A DNA stretch of 64,000 nucleotides, taken from Rhizobiales bacterium GAS188. Its GTDB lineage: Bacteria; Pseudomonadota; Alphaproteobacteria; Rhizobiales; Beijerinckiaceae. The stretch spans positions 744,001 through 808,000 of the forward strand of contig FNSS01000001.1 of the NCBI GenBank assembly GCA_900104855.1. Reading direction: 5' to 3'. A program made the position numbers and the translations under genes. Numbering within the stretch: the first letter of the stretch is position 1; every line of letters begins with the position of its first letter. Positions 16,700 through 28,200 of this stretch are shown here, piece after piece. A model generated the notes under the pieces. It was not told the origin of the DNA. It was given only the letters and a program-made list of their open reading frames with translations, and did no database searches.

Positions 16700-18301
16700 C
16701 TAGTAAAACATCTCCCGAGAGATGTCTAAATGCTCAATTTCGAGCCCGGCTTCGACGCATCGCTCGACGAAGCTGCGCGCCTGTTTCAGCTGGATGGCGT
16801 CTGGTTTATACTCCAAACCCATCAAGTATCTAAGCCACGGCTCCTGACCCATGGCGTAAATGAATGCCTTGGAGCAACCGAGGTCTTTCACAAGCCTCCA
16901 GGCGCGTTCGCAATTCGACGCCGACAAGCGTCTCGATTCGTCGTTGCGCCGGCTAATAGGTTTCGTCAACAATGGCCCATAAAGCCAAGTCAGCGGCGCG
17001 CCAAAGCACTCCATGCCGACGAATAATGTATCCGGTCTTCCAACGATTTCGGTCACCAGCCTGTACAATCCCGGATCGATAGCATCAGAATCGACAAGAA
17101 AAAAGAATCGCCGTCCCTTTATGTTGATGAAAATTGTTTGTTTGCTATGAATATTGAGATCGGCATGCTCTCCAGAGAACGGCAGGCTGATGATTTCACC
17201 CTCATCGAATCTTATCGCGTCGAACGCATCTACGACATCGATATTAGTATAGCCCAACCGCTGTAAGATTAACTTCATCGAGGGGTCTGCGATATTTCCC
17301 CCGCCGTTCCGCGGCACGACGATCCTGCGGACGCGGTGTCTCAATTGCACCAACAACTCGGGAGAAAAATGATCTTGGTGGCAATGCGAGATAACGACAA
17401 AATCTATGACGTCCGGAAGGTCCATAAAGGTAAACCTGCCATCGCTCACATTGGAATCCCAGGTGACCGTCGGATCAATCAAAATCGAAGTGTGCGCGGT
17501 TTGGATCAAGACACAGGCGTGACCGAAGTATCTGACCCGGACATCGTCGCCGACGTAGTTGGGAGTCTTCCTTTCCGGCGCCTCAGTGGTGAAGAAACTC
17601 TCGAAAATCTCTTTGTGGGAAGGAGCAACCTCGAAGGCCTTGGATACCTCATCCAATGACCCTACATGTGTTCTCATTGACGAGATAATATCGAGTGGTG
17701 CACTGGAGAAATCGACTGCCGCGAAAAACCTGCCGGGCCCAGACACGCGGGGCGTTGTCATAAAGAATTTTCTATCAGTATCTTTTGTCTGCGAGAGACA
17801 AATTTCTTGAGCAGGTCGATTATCCAAACGATGTTTGTATATAATCTCCTCTATTACCCTTAACGCCGGATTGTTATTCAAATCGTAGCAAACTTCGGTC
17901 GCCCCTGCCAGCGATTCCGGCATCCGATCATAGAATTCGGAAAGGCAGAATCCGTTGGCCCCATCTTGCAGAGCTTGGTCGAATGACTTGAAATCTCGCG
18001 CGAAAGCGATCAGCTCCGCGAACTGAGTCGACGTCTGCTGAATAAGCGCCTTTATCTCCGGCACGGCGTTTGCCGGCAAGTCCAAGAATGGACCTCCTAG
18101 CATATTGGGGGCGTTCGCAGCGGCAATATGCACCTGCGGGGCAGCAACAAAAGATTGCATCAACGGCAAATGGCGAAATGCAATGTTCATCGCATGCTGA
18201 ACAGGTGCAATCAAATGCGACCAGGCGAACCAGCGGCCGACAAGCAGCTCGATCTTGACGTCCGGCCTGAGGAAGGTTTGGTCACCAATAGTTCTAGGCA
18301 C
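16700..18301 (-). CDS. CmlA-type diiron beta-hydroxylase of carrier-bound amino acids
   Basis: 533-aa protein with an N-terminal all-new-fold domain (about 1-260) and a C-terminal metallo-beta-lactamase fold, the architecture of CmlA, the diiron oxygenase that beta-hydroxylates an amino acid held on an NRPS carrier domain. Metal ligands line up one residue off CmlA numbering: His306, His308, Asp310, His311 (HxHxDH), Glu378 in GEHADL (replacing the usual histidine of hydrolases) and Asp404 in LVDSD. The length equals the CmlA family's. The GTG at 18301 is chosen for its GAGAGG site and because it places the TFLRPDV opening at the N-terminus. It follows the NRPS after 116 bases on the same strand, so it probably tailors one or more of its residues; which one is unknown. 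Confidence 0.85.
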   Translation of the reverse strand: MPRTIGDQTFLRPDVKIELLVGRWFAWSHLIAPVQHAMNIAFRHLPLMQSFVAAPQVHIAAANAPNMLGGPFLDLPANAVPEIKALIQQTSTQFAELIAFARDFKSFDQALQDGANGFCLSEFYDRMPESLAGATEVCYDLNNNPALRVIEEIIYKHRLDNRPAQEICLSQTKDTDRKFFMTTPRVSGPGRFFAAVDFSSAPLDIISSMRTHVGSLDEVSKAFEVAPSHKEIFESFFTTEAPERKTPNYVGDDVRVRYFGHACVLIQTAHTSILIDPTVTWDSNVSDGRFTFMDLPDVIDFVVISHCHQDHFSPELLVQLRHRVRRIVVPRNGGGNIADPSMKLILQRLGYTNIDVVDAFDAIRFDEGEIISLPFSGEHADLNIHSKQTIFINIKGRRFFFLVDSDAIDPGLYRLVTEIVGRPDTLFVGMECFGAPLTWLYGPLLTKPISRRNDESRRLSASNCERAWRLVKDLGCSKAFIYAMGQEPWLRYLMGLEYKPDAIQLKQARSFVERCVEAGLEIEHLDISREMFY

Positions 18302-18306
18302 TTCTA

Positions 18307-18312
18307 CCTCTC
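18307..18312 (-). promoter_or_regulatory. Ribosome binding site deciding the hydroxylase start
   Basis: GAGAGG five bases before the GTG at 18301. It favours this start over a TTG at 18379 that opens the same frame. Confidence 0.6.
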
Positions 18313-18417
18313 GAAGATTCGACTGAGTGCAAGTTCCGTCCACACCGTCGGCTAGCGCAGCCAGCGGGCTCGCGCGCAATCCCCCACACTAATCTCGGTC
18401 TGCGTCGCCACATGTCA

Positions 18418-19296
18418 TTATTCATACACACCCCCCATCGTTCGATCGATGATACGAATCTCCTCGGCGAGTTTTTCGGCCAGCTGCGCGGCGTTGATCT
18501 CCGCGAGCATCATCGACAAGTGCGATCCTGGCACCGGATGAAGATGAAGCGCGCCGGTAGAGAGAGCTTCCCATGCCTTACGGGCGGTCTGTATTCGGTC
18601 CGCGCTCATAGCGTCTTCACCTGTCGCTACAAACAGATCGATGCGGCCGGCCAACGGTGGCGGCCGGTAACTTTGCGCGGCAAGAAGATTGCGACGCATT
18701 TCGTCCCGCAGGCGTTGGCCTTGCCGTTGAAGGAAAGCTGCAGCGCGCTGGTCGCTGGGCTCTATGTGACGGACTAGGCGTTCGAGCTGCATCTCCGGAG
18801 ATGCGTGCGTCGGTGATTCTGGACTCGGCGGCAAACTAGTTCCGGCGGGTGTCGCCGATTCTACGAGCATGGCGGAAAACATCTCCGCCTCCGCGGAAAA
18901 CATCTCCGCCTCCGTTACCGAATTGTCCCGTGCCCCCGTTGGCGGCCAGGTATCGAACATCGCCAGGAGCGCGACGGCGCGGCCGGCGTCTTGCCATTGT
19001 CGAGCCATTTCCCAGGCCACTAGACCGCCAAAGCTCATGCCGCATATCCAATAAGGTCCCTGTGGTTGCCGCTCTTCCACAACTTTCACATAGCTTTGCG
19101 CCATCTCCGTGATGCTCATGGGACTTGCTGCCGGGTTATGAAGGGTCGGTGACTCCAGGCCGAGAACCGGCAGTTCGGGCGGCAAGTGCTTGGCGAGCAG
19201 CCGAAAACAAAGCGAGGTACCGCTGGCCGGATGGACGCACACCAGCGGCGGACGTCCAGCGCCCTCGCGAAGCACGACGAGCGGGCTGAAAGCTGA
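18418..19296 (-). other. Terminal type I thioesterase domain of the NRPS
   Basis: Residues about 12190-12481. Alpha/beta-hydrolase thioesterase with the nucleophile Ser12277 in GMSFGG, an Asp in AMFDTW and the His in GSHLSMM near the C-terminus. Releases the peptide by hydrolysis or ring closure; a threonine hydroxyl (module 1 or 2) would be a natural nucleophile for a lactone. Confidence 0.85.
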
Positions 19297-22200
19297 AGTG
19301 GTACGCTGGCCATCGATGGCGGCCGCCAGCGACTCGATTGTCGGCCGTAAGAGGAATTCGTGCAGCGGCAACTCGACGCCAAATCGACCAGCGACTCGCG
19401 CCATGATTTTCAGCGCCAGCAGCGAATGACCGCCAAGCTCGAAGAAATTGTCGTCGATGCCGACCCGCTCAAGCCCCAGCGTCTCGGCAAACAGCCCACA
19501 CAGCATCTCCTCCTGCGCCGTCCGCGGCCCGCGGTAGCCCCCTCCCTGCAGCTCCGGCGCCGGCAGCGCCTTGCGGTCGAGCTTGCCGTTCGGCGTCAGC
19601 GGAAGCTTCTCCAGCACCACAAATGCCGACGGCACCATGTAGTCAGGCAGCTGCGTCGACAAATGCGCACGCAGCTCGCCCACTCCAGGCACAACATGCC
19701 CGGCTCGCCCCACCACATACCCAACCAGACGCTTCTGCCCGACAACATCCTCCCGCAAAATAACCGCAGCCTGCCCAACCCCAGCATGCCGGACCAGCGC
19801 CGCCTCGATCTCCCCAGGCTCAATCCGGAAACCGCGCAGCTTGACCTGCGCATCCGCGCGACCCACAAACTCCAGAACCCCGTCCGAACGCCAGCGCGCC
19901 AAATCCCCGCTCCGGTACATCCGGCTCCCAGCCGCACCATACGGGTCCGCCACAAACCGCTCCCCCGTCAGGCCCGGCCGGCCTAAATACCCACGCGCAA
20001 GACCCGCCCCCGCAATGTAAAGCTCCCCAACAACCCCAGCAGGTACAGGCTGCAATCCTCCATCCAAAACATAAACCCGCGTGTTCCAAATGGGACGACC
20101 AATCGGGATCGACGATCCAATCCTCTCCGCTTGGATGCACCGATGTGCGGTGGACCAAACGCTGCTTTCGGTGGGGCCGTACTCGTTTACGAGCGCGACA
20201 CCGGGGAATGACTCGCTGTGCCGGTTCAACAAGTCTGGTGGGCAAGACTCACCCGCAACGATCACGGTCTTCAGGATTGTTCGCGGTAGCTGTTCGAGAG
20301 CGTCAACAAGCATGTCATACAGAGAAGGCACTGCGAGAAGGGAATTCACTTGCCGCTCGGCGATCGACGAAATCGCCGACTCGGCTGTGACAGCGCTCGG
20401 AACCACGAGCGTGCCGCCATTGAGGCTCCAGAAAATTCCCGCGATTGAACTGTCGAAGGCGATCGACGAGAGGAGAAGGAAGCACGGTCGAGGCAGTTCG
20501 ACGTAGAAAGAGAGTCGGGCCGCATTCGAAGTCAGCAGATTACGATGAGTCACCGTGACGCCCTTGGGCGTCCCGCTCGACCCCGACGTATAGATGACAT
20601 AGGCGCTGTTGTCGGGGTCGAGCGCAAGGGCAGGCGCGCTGCGCGGCTGTTCGGCAATCACGGCGGCATCGACATCCAGCAGCACCCGCCTGCCGCTCAC
20701 CACCGGCAGTCGATCGCACAGCTCCGACTGGCTCACCAGCACCCCCGCCTTGGCATCCGCCAGCATGAAGGCCAGTCGCTCCACCGGGTAATTCGGATCG
20801 AGCGGCAGATAGGCGCCGCCGGCCTTGAGGATGCCGAGGAGCCCGATAATCATCTCCAGCGAGCGCTCGAGGCACAGTCCCACGATCACTTCGGGACCCA
20901 CGCCCAGCGCCCGCAGATGATGCGCCAGCTGGTTGGCGCGGGCCTCGAGCTCGCCGTAGCTGAGCTGCGTGTCCTCGAACACCACCGCCACCGCATCCGG
21001 CGTCTTTGTCGCCTGCGCCGAAAACAGCTCCGGCAAGCTCGCAAGTGGGATCGCATGCGCAGTATCATTCCACTCATGAAGAATGGTGCGGCGCTCCTCC
21101 GTGCCGAGAATGTCGAGCGAGCCGATCGGCCGATCCGCGTGCGCAATCGCAGCCTCCAGCAACCGAATGAAACGCTCCGCCAGCGCCGCCACACTGGCGC
21201 GATCGAACAAATCGGTGGCGTATTCCAGTCCGCCCCCGATCCCCTCCGGCGTGCCGTCTCGGCCGCGCCGCTCACGCAGGCTCAGGGTCAAGGCAAACTT
21301 GGCAGCGGCTGTGTCGAGCGGCTCCGGCGCGGCGCTCAGTTCCGCCAGGTCGAACCCCGCCAGGTCGAACCCCAGATCGGGGTTGTTCTGCAACACCAGC
21401 ATCACCTGGAACAGCGGATGACGCGCAAGCGAGCGCGCCGGGTTGAGCACCTCCACCAAGTGCTCGAACGGCACATCCTGATGGCTGTAGGCCGCCAGAT
21501 TGCCGGCTCGTACCCGGCCAATCAGCTCGCGCAAGCTCGGATCGCCCGAGGTATCGGTGCGCAGCACCAGCGTGTTGACAAAAAAGCCGACGAGATCATC
21601 GAGCGCGCTGTCGGTGCGCCCGGCAATCGGGCTGCCGAGCACAATGTCGCTGCCACACCCCAGCCGGGTCAGCAACGCCGCCAGCCCAGCCTGCAACACC
21701 ATGAACAGGCTCGCCCCACTCTCGCGCGCCAGCCCCAGCAACGCGCGATGCAGATCCGGGGTAAGCGTGAAGGCTATGCTGTCGCCGCGATAGCTCGACA
21801 CCGCCGGCCGTGGCCGGTCGCTCGGCAGATCAATCTGCTCGGGAAGATCTTTGAGCGTGCTCCTCCAGAACGCCAGCTGGCGCGCAATCGCGCTCTCGCC
21901 ATCCCCCTCATCCCCCAACAGCTCCTGCTGCCACAGCGTGTAGTCGGCATACTGCACCGGCAGAGGTGACCAATCAGGCGCTTGCCCCTTGCAGCGGGCC
22001 CTATAGGCCGCCACAAGGTCCCGCCCCAGCGGCGCCATCGACCAGCCGTCCCCCGCAATATGATGCAGCAACAGCAGCAGCACGTGCTCGCGCTCGCCCA
22101 GCACAAACAGATGCGCCCGCAGCGGCGGCTCCCTGGCCAGATCAAACCCACGTCGCGCCGCGCCGGCCAAGGCTTCAGCAACTGAAGCCTCGCTGATCGA

Positions 22201-25200
22201 CACCACTTCAAGCCGCGGCGCCGCCTGCGAGGCCGCAAGTATCTGCTGATACGGAACCCCGTCTCGCTCGGGAAAGATGGTGCGCAAGCTCTCGTGGCGC
22301 TCAACCACATCGGCAAGCGCCGCCGCCAGGGCCGCAGGGTCGAGCTCATGCCTAAGCCGCAGCGCAATCGGGATCAGATAGACCGCATCGAGACCTTCCA
22401 GCCGGTTGAGAAACCACAGCCGCCGCTGCGCAAAGGACAGCGGGATCTCGGCCGGACGAGTGCGGGCACGCAATGCCAGCCGCACCGCCCGCCCGCCGGT
22501 AAGATGGCCGGCAACCCCCGCAACCGTCGGCGCCTCAAACAGATCGCGGATCGAGACCTCGATGTTGAGCGTAGCGCGGACGCGGCTGATCAGCCGCATC
22601 GCCAATAGCGAATGACCGCCAAGCTCGAAGAAATTGTCGTCGATGCCGACCCGCTCAAGCCCCAGCGTCTCGGCAAACAGCCCACACAGCATCTCCTCCT
22701 GCGGCGTGCGCGCAGGACGCGATGCTCCCTTCGCCCCAAGCTCCGGCGCCGGTAGCGCCTTGCGGTCGAGCTTCCCATTCGCTGTGAGCGGAAGCTTCTC
22801 CAGCACCACAAATGCCGACGGCACCATGTAGTCGGGAAGGCTGCGCCCAAGATGCGTCCGCAGGTCGACAACGTCGATCACCGCATCAGGAGCAGCAACC
22901 ACATAGCCGATCAGCCGCTTGTTCCCCGGCGCATCTTCGCGGGCAACCACGGCGGCACCAGCGACGGTCTCATGCCGCATCAATATCGCCTCGATCTCGC
23001 CCGGCTCGATGCGGAAGCCGCGGACCTTCACCTGCGCATCGCCGCGCCCGATGAAATCCAGCACCCCATCGGCGCGCCAGCGCGCCAAATCCCCGCTCCG
23101 GTACATCCGGCTCCCAGCCGCACCATACGGATCCGCTACAAACCGCTCCCCCGTCAGGCCCGGCCGGCCTAAATACCCACGCGCAAGACCCGCCCCCGCA
23201 ATGTAGAGCTCCCCAACAACCCCAGCAGGTACAGGCTGCAATCCTCCATCCAAAACGTAAACCCGCGTGTTCCAGATCGGGCGGCCGATCGGCATCGTTC
23301 CGTAATCGGGGTCACTGGATCGAACATCGTAGGTCGTACTGCCGCACGTCGTTTCGGTGGGGCCATAGTGAACAATGAGCTTGGTCTGTGGGACGTGACC
23401 TCGCCAGGGAGCAAGATGGGTGCCGCTTACGCTCTCGCCGCCCACGACAATGCAGTGGGTCAATCCGGAAAGGCGCTCGATAGGCCCGGATTGGTTGAGC
23501 ATGTCGAGGTGCGAAGGGGTAAGCTTGAGCAGGCTGAAATCGCCTGTGCTTGCGTACCGATCTGCCAATAGTTGCAATTGATCTTGCTCGGGCACCAGCA
23601 TGACGAGCTTGCCCGTGAACAGTGGCGGGAAAAGTGCGGTGACGGTGGCATCGAACGCCAACGAATTGAGTATCGGCGCTCCGGTCCCCAGATGTAATGG
23701 GCAGGTCCGGATTGCCCACGCAACGTAATTGGTAATCGAGGCATGATCGACCACGACCCCCTTGGGAGTGCCGGTGGACCCAGAGGTATAGATGACGTAG
23801 GCGGGATGCTGCGGATGGAGCGTGATCCTCGGCGCGGTAGTGGCCTGCAAGGCGATTGCAGGCCAGTCGTCATCCAGGCGCACAACGCGTGCGCTAAGCG
23901 CCGGCAACCGAGCGATAAGTGCAGCTTGCGTCAACAGCACCGACGCGCGAGCGTCGTCCAGCATGAAGCAGAGCCGATCGGGTGGATAATCGGGATCGAG
24001 CGGCAGATAGGCGCCGCCGGCCTTGAGGATGCCGAGGAGCCCGATAATCATCTCCAGCGAGCGCTCGAGGCACAGTCCCACGATCACTTCGGGACCCACG
24101 CCCAGCGCCCGCAGATGATGCGCCAGCTGGTTGGCGCGGGCCTCGAGCTCGCCGTAGCTGAGCTGCGTGTCCTCGAACACCACCGCCACCGCATCCGGCG
24201 TCTTTGTCGCCTGCGCCGAAAACAGCTCCGGCAAGCTCGCAAGTGGGATCGCATGCGCAGTATCATTCCACTCATGAAGAATGGTGCGGCGCTCCTCCGT
24301 GCCGAGAATGTCGAGCGAGCCGATCGGCCGATCCGCGTGCGCAATCGCAGCCTCCAGCAACCGAATGAAACGCTCCGCCAGCGCCGCCACACTGGCGCGA
24401 TCGAACAAATCGGTGGCGTATTCCAGTCCGCCCCCGATCCCCTCCGGCGTGCCGTCTCGGCCGCGCCGCTCACGCAGGCTCAGGGTCAAGTCAAACTTGG
24501 CAGCGGCTGTGTCGAGCGGCTCCGGCGCAGCGCTCAGTTCCGCCAGGTCGAACCCCGCCAGGTCGAACCCCAGATCGGGGTTGTTCTGCAACACCAGCAT
24601 CACCTGGAACAGCGGATGGCGCGCAAGCGAGCGCGCCGGGTTGAGCACCTCCACCAAGTGCTCGAACGGCACATCCTGATGGCTGTAGGCCGCCAGATTG
24701 CCGGCTCGTACCCGGCCAATCAGCTCGCGCAAGCTCGGATCGCCCGAGGTATCGGTGCGCAGCACCAGCGTGTTGACAAAAAAGCCGACGAGATCATCGA
24801 GCGCGCTGTCGGTGCGCCCGGCAATCGGGCTGCCGAGCACAATGTCGCTGCCACACCCCAGCCGGGTCAGCAACGCCGCCAGCCCAGCCTGCAACACCAT
24901 GAACAGGCTCGCCCCACTCTCGCGCGCCAGCCCCAGCAACGCGCGATGCAGATCAGGCGTCAGCGTGAAGGCTATGCTGTCGCCGCGATAGCTCGACACC
25001 GCCGGCCGTGGCCGGTCGCTCGGCAGATCAATCTGCTCGGGAAGATCTTTGAGCGTGCTCCTCCAGAACGCCAGCTGGCGCGCAATCGCGCTCTCGCCAT
25101 CCCCCTCATCCCCCAACAGCTCCTGCTGCCACAGCGTGTAGTCGGCATACTGCACCGGCAAGGGCGCCAAATCAGGCGCTTGCCCCTTGCAGCGGGCCCT

Positions 25201-28200
25201 ATAGGCCGCCACAAGGTCGCGCCCCAGCGGCGCCATCGACCAGCCGTCCCCCGCAATATGATGCAGCAACAGCAGCAGCACGTGCTCGCGCTCGCCCAGC
25301 ACAAACAGATGCGCCCGCAGCGGCGGCTCCCTGGCCAGATCAAACCCACGTCGCGCCGCGCCGGCCAAGGCTTCAGCAACTGAAGCCTCGCTGATCGACA
25401 CCACGTCAAGCCGCGGCGCCGCCTGCGATGCCGCAAGTATCTGCTGATACGGAACCCCGTCTCGCTCGGGAAAGATGGTGCGCAAGCTCTCGTGGCGCTC
25501 GACCACATCGGCAAGCGCCGCCGCCAGGGCCGCAGGGTCGAGCTCATGCCTAAGCCGCAGCGCAATCGGGATCAGATAGACCGCACTAAGACCTTCCAGC
25601 CGGTTGAGAAACCACAGCCGCCGCTGCGCAAAGGACAGCGGGATCTCGGCCGGACGAGTGCGGGCACGCAATGCCAGCCGCACCGCCCGCCCGCCGGTAA
25701 GATGGCCGGCAACCCCCGCAACCGTCGGCGCCTCAAACAGATCGCGGATCGAGACCTCGATGTTGAGCGTAGCGCGGACGCGGCTGATCAGCCGCATCGC
25801 CAATAGCGAATGACCGCCAAGCTCGAAGAAATTGTCGTCGATGCCGACCCGCTCAAGCCTCAGCGTCTCGGCAAACAGCCCACACAGCATCTCCTCCTGC
25901 GGCGTGCGCGGAGAACGCGATGCTCCCTTCGCACCAAGCTCCGGCGCCGGCAGCGCCTTGCGGTCAAGCTTGCCGTTGGGCGTGAGCGGAAGCTTCTCCA
26001 GCACCACAAATGCCGACGGCACCATGTAGTCAGGCAGCTGCGCCGACAAATGCGCACGCAGCTCAGAAGCCCCAGGCACAACATGCCCAGCTCGCCCCAC
26101 CACATACCCAACCAGACGCTTCTGCCCGGCAACATCCTCCCGCAAAATAACCGCAGCCTGCCCAACCCCAGCATACCGCGTCAGCGCCGCCTCGATCTCC
26201 CCAGGCTCAATCCGGAAACCGCGCAGCTTGACCTGCGCATCCGCGCGACCCACAAACTCCAGAACCCCGTCCGAACGCCAGCGCGCCAAGTCCCCGCTCC
26301 GGTACATCCGACTCCCGGCCGCACCATACGGGTCCGCCACAAACCGTTCCGCCGTCAAACCCGCCCGGCCGACATACCCGCGCGCAAGACCTGCCCCCGC
26401 AATGTAAAGCTCCCCAACAACCCCAGCAGGTACAGGCTGCAATCCTCCATCCAATACATAAACCCGCGTGTTCCAGATCGGACGCCCTATCGGTGGAACA
26501 CCGGCATCGGCTAACGGGTCGCTGAGCGTTGCGCATACCGTCGTTTCGGTCGGACCATACGCGTTGATCATCCGCCGGCCCTCAGACCAGCGGCCGACCA
26601 GCCCCGCTGGACAGGTTTCGCCGGCGACAACAAGGGTCTGGAGCGGCAATTCCCTTGGTAAATCGACGAGCACCGCTGGCGGCAATGTCGCCAGAGTTAC
26701 ACCGTGGTGGTGGATCAACTTTGCCAGCGCTTCGCCGCTACGTTGGCTTATCCCGGTCAGGACTAGCGTCGCCCCGCTCGTCAATGCGGCGACCATCTCC
26801 CACAGAGCGGCATCGAAGCTCACCGGCGCGAACTGAAGAACTCGCGTTGAAACATCGATCCCGAAACATTCAATCTGCATTGCGGCCAGAGCCGGAATGC
26901 CGCTATGCGTTACGCAGGCCCCTTTTGGGGTTCCGGTCGAGCCCGAAGTATAGATGACGTAGGCCAGGTTCTGCGGATCAAGCTCAAGCTCCGGCGCGCT
27001 GCGCGGCTGTTCGGCAATCACGGCGGCATCGTCATCCAGCAGCACCCACCTGCCGCTCGCCGCCGGCAGCCGATCGCACAGCTCCGACTGGCTCACCAGC
27101 ACCCCCGCCCCGGCATCCGCCAGCATGAAGGCCAGTCGCTCCACCGGGTAATTCGGGTCGAGCGGCAGATAGGCGCCGCCCGCCTTGAGGATGCCGAGGA
27201 GCCCGATAATCATCTCCAGCGAGCGCTCGAGGCACAGTCCCACGATCACTTCGGGACCCACGCCCAGCGCCCGCAGATGATGCGCCAGCTGGTTGGCGCG
27301 GGCCTCAAGCTCGCCGTAGCTGAGCTGCGTGTCCTCGAACACCACCGCCACCGCATCCGGCGTCTTTGTCGCCTGCGCCGAAAACAGCTCAGGCAAGCTC
27401 ACAAGTGGGAGCGCATGCGCAGTATCATTCCACTCATGAAGAATGCTGCGGCGCTCCTCCGTGCTGAGAATGTCGAGCGAGCCGATTGGCCGATCCGGCT
27501 GCGCAGCCGCCGTCTCCAGCAACCGAATGAAACGCTCCGCCAGCGCCGCCACACTGGCGCGATCGAACAAATCGGTGGCGTATTCCAGTCCGCCCCCGAT
27601 CCCCTCCGGCGTGCCGTCTCGGCCACGCCGCTCACGCAGGTTCAGTGACAAGTCGAGCTTGGCAGTGGCTGTGTCGAGCGGCTCCGGCGCGGCGCTCAGT
27701 TCCGCCAGGTCGAACCCCGCCAGGTCGAACCCCAGATCGGGGTTGTTCTGCAACACCAGCTTCACCTGGAACAGCGGATGGCGCGCAAGCGAGCGCGCCG
27801 GGTTGAGCACCTCCACCAAGTGCTCGAACGGCACATCCTGATGGCTGTAGGCCGCCAGATTGCCGGCACGTACCCGGCCAATCAGCTCGCGCAAGCTCGG
27901 ATCGCCCGAGGTATCGGTGCGCAGCACCAGCGCGTTGACAAAAAAGCCGACGAGATCATCGAGCGCGCTGTCGGTGCGCCCGGCAATCGGGCTGCCGAGC
28001 ACAATGTCGCTGCCACACCCCAGCCGGGTCAGCAACGCCGCCAGCCCAGCCTGCAACACCATGAACAGGCTCGCCCCACTCTCGCGCGCCAGCCCCAGCA
28101 ACGCGCGATGCAGATCAGGCGTCAGCGTGAAGGCTATGCTGTCGCCGCGATAGCTCGACACCGCCGGCCGTGGCCGGTCGCTCGGCAGATCAATCTGCTC

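Noticed and set aside
16700-18301. Beta-lactamase or lactonase
   Set aside because: The Glu378 ligand, the large N-terminal domain and 533-aa length fit CmlA-type oxygenases, not hydrolases.
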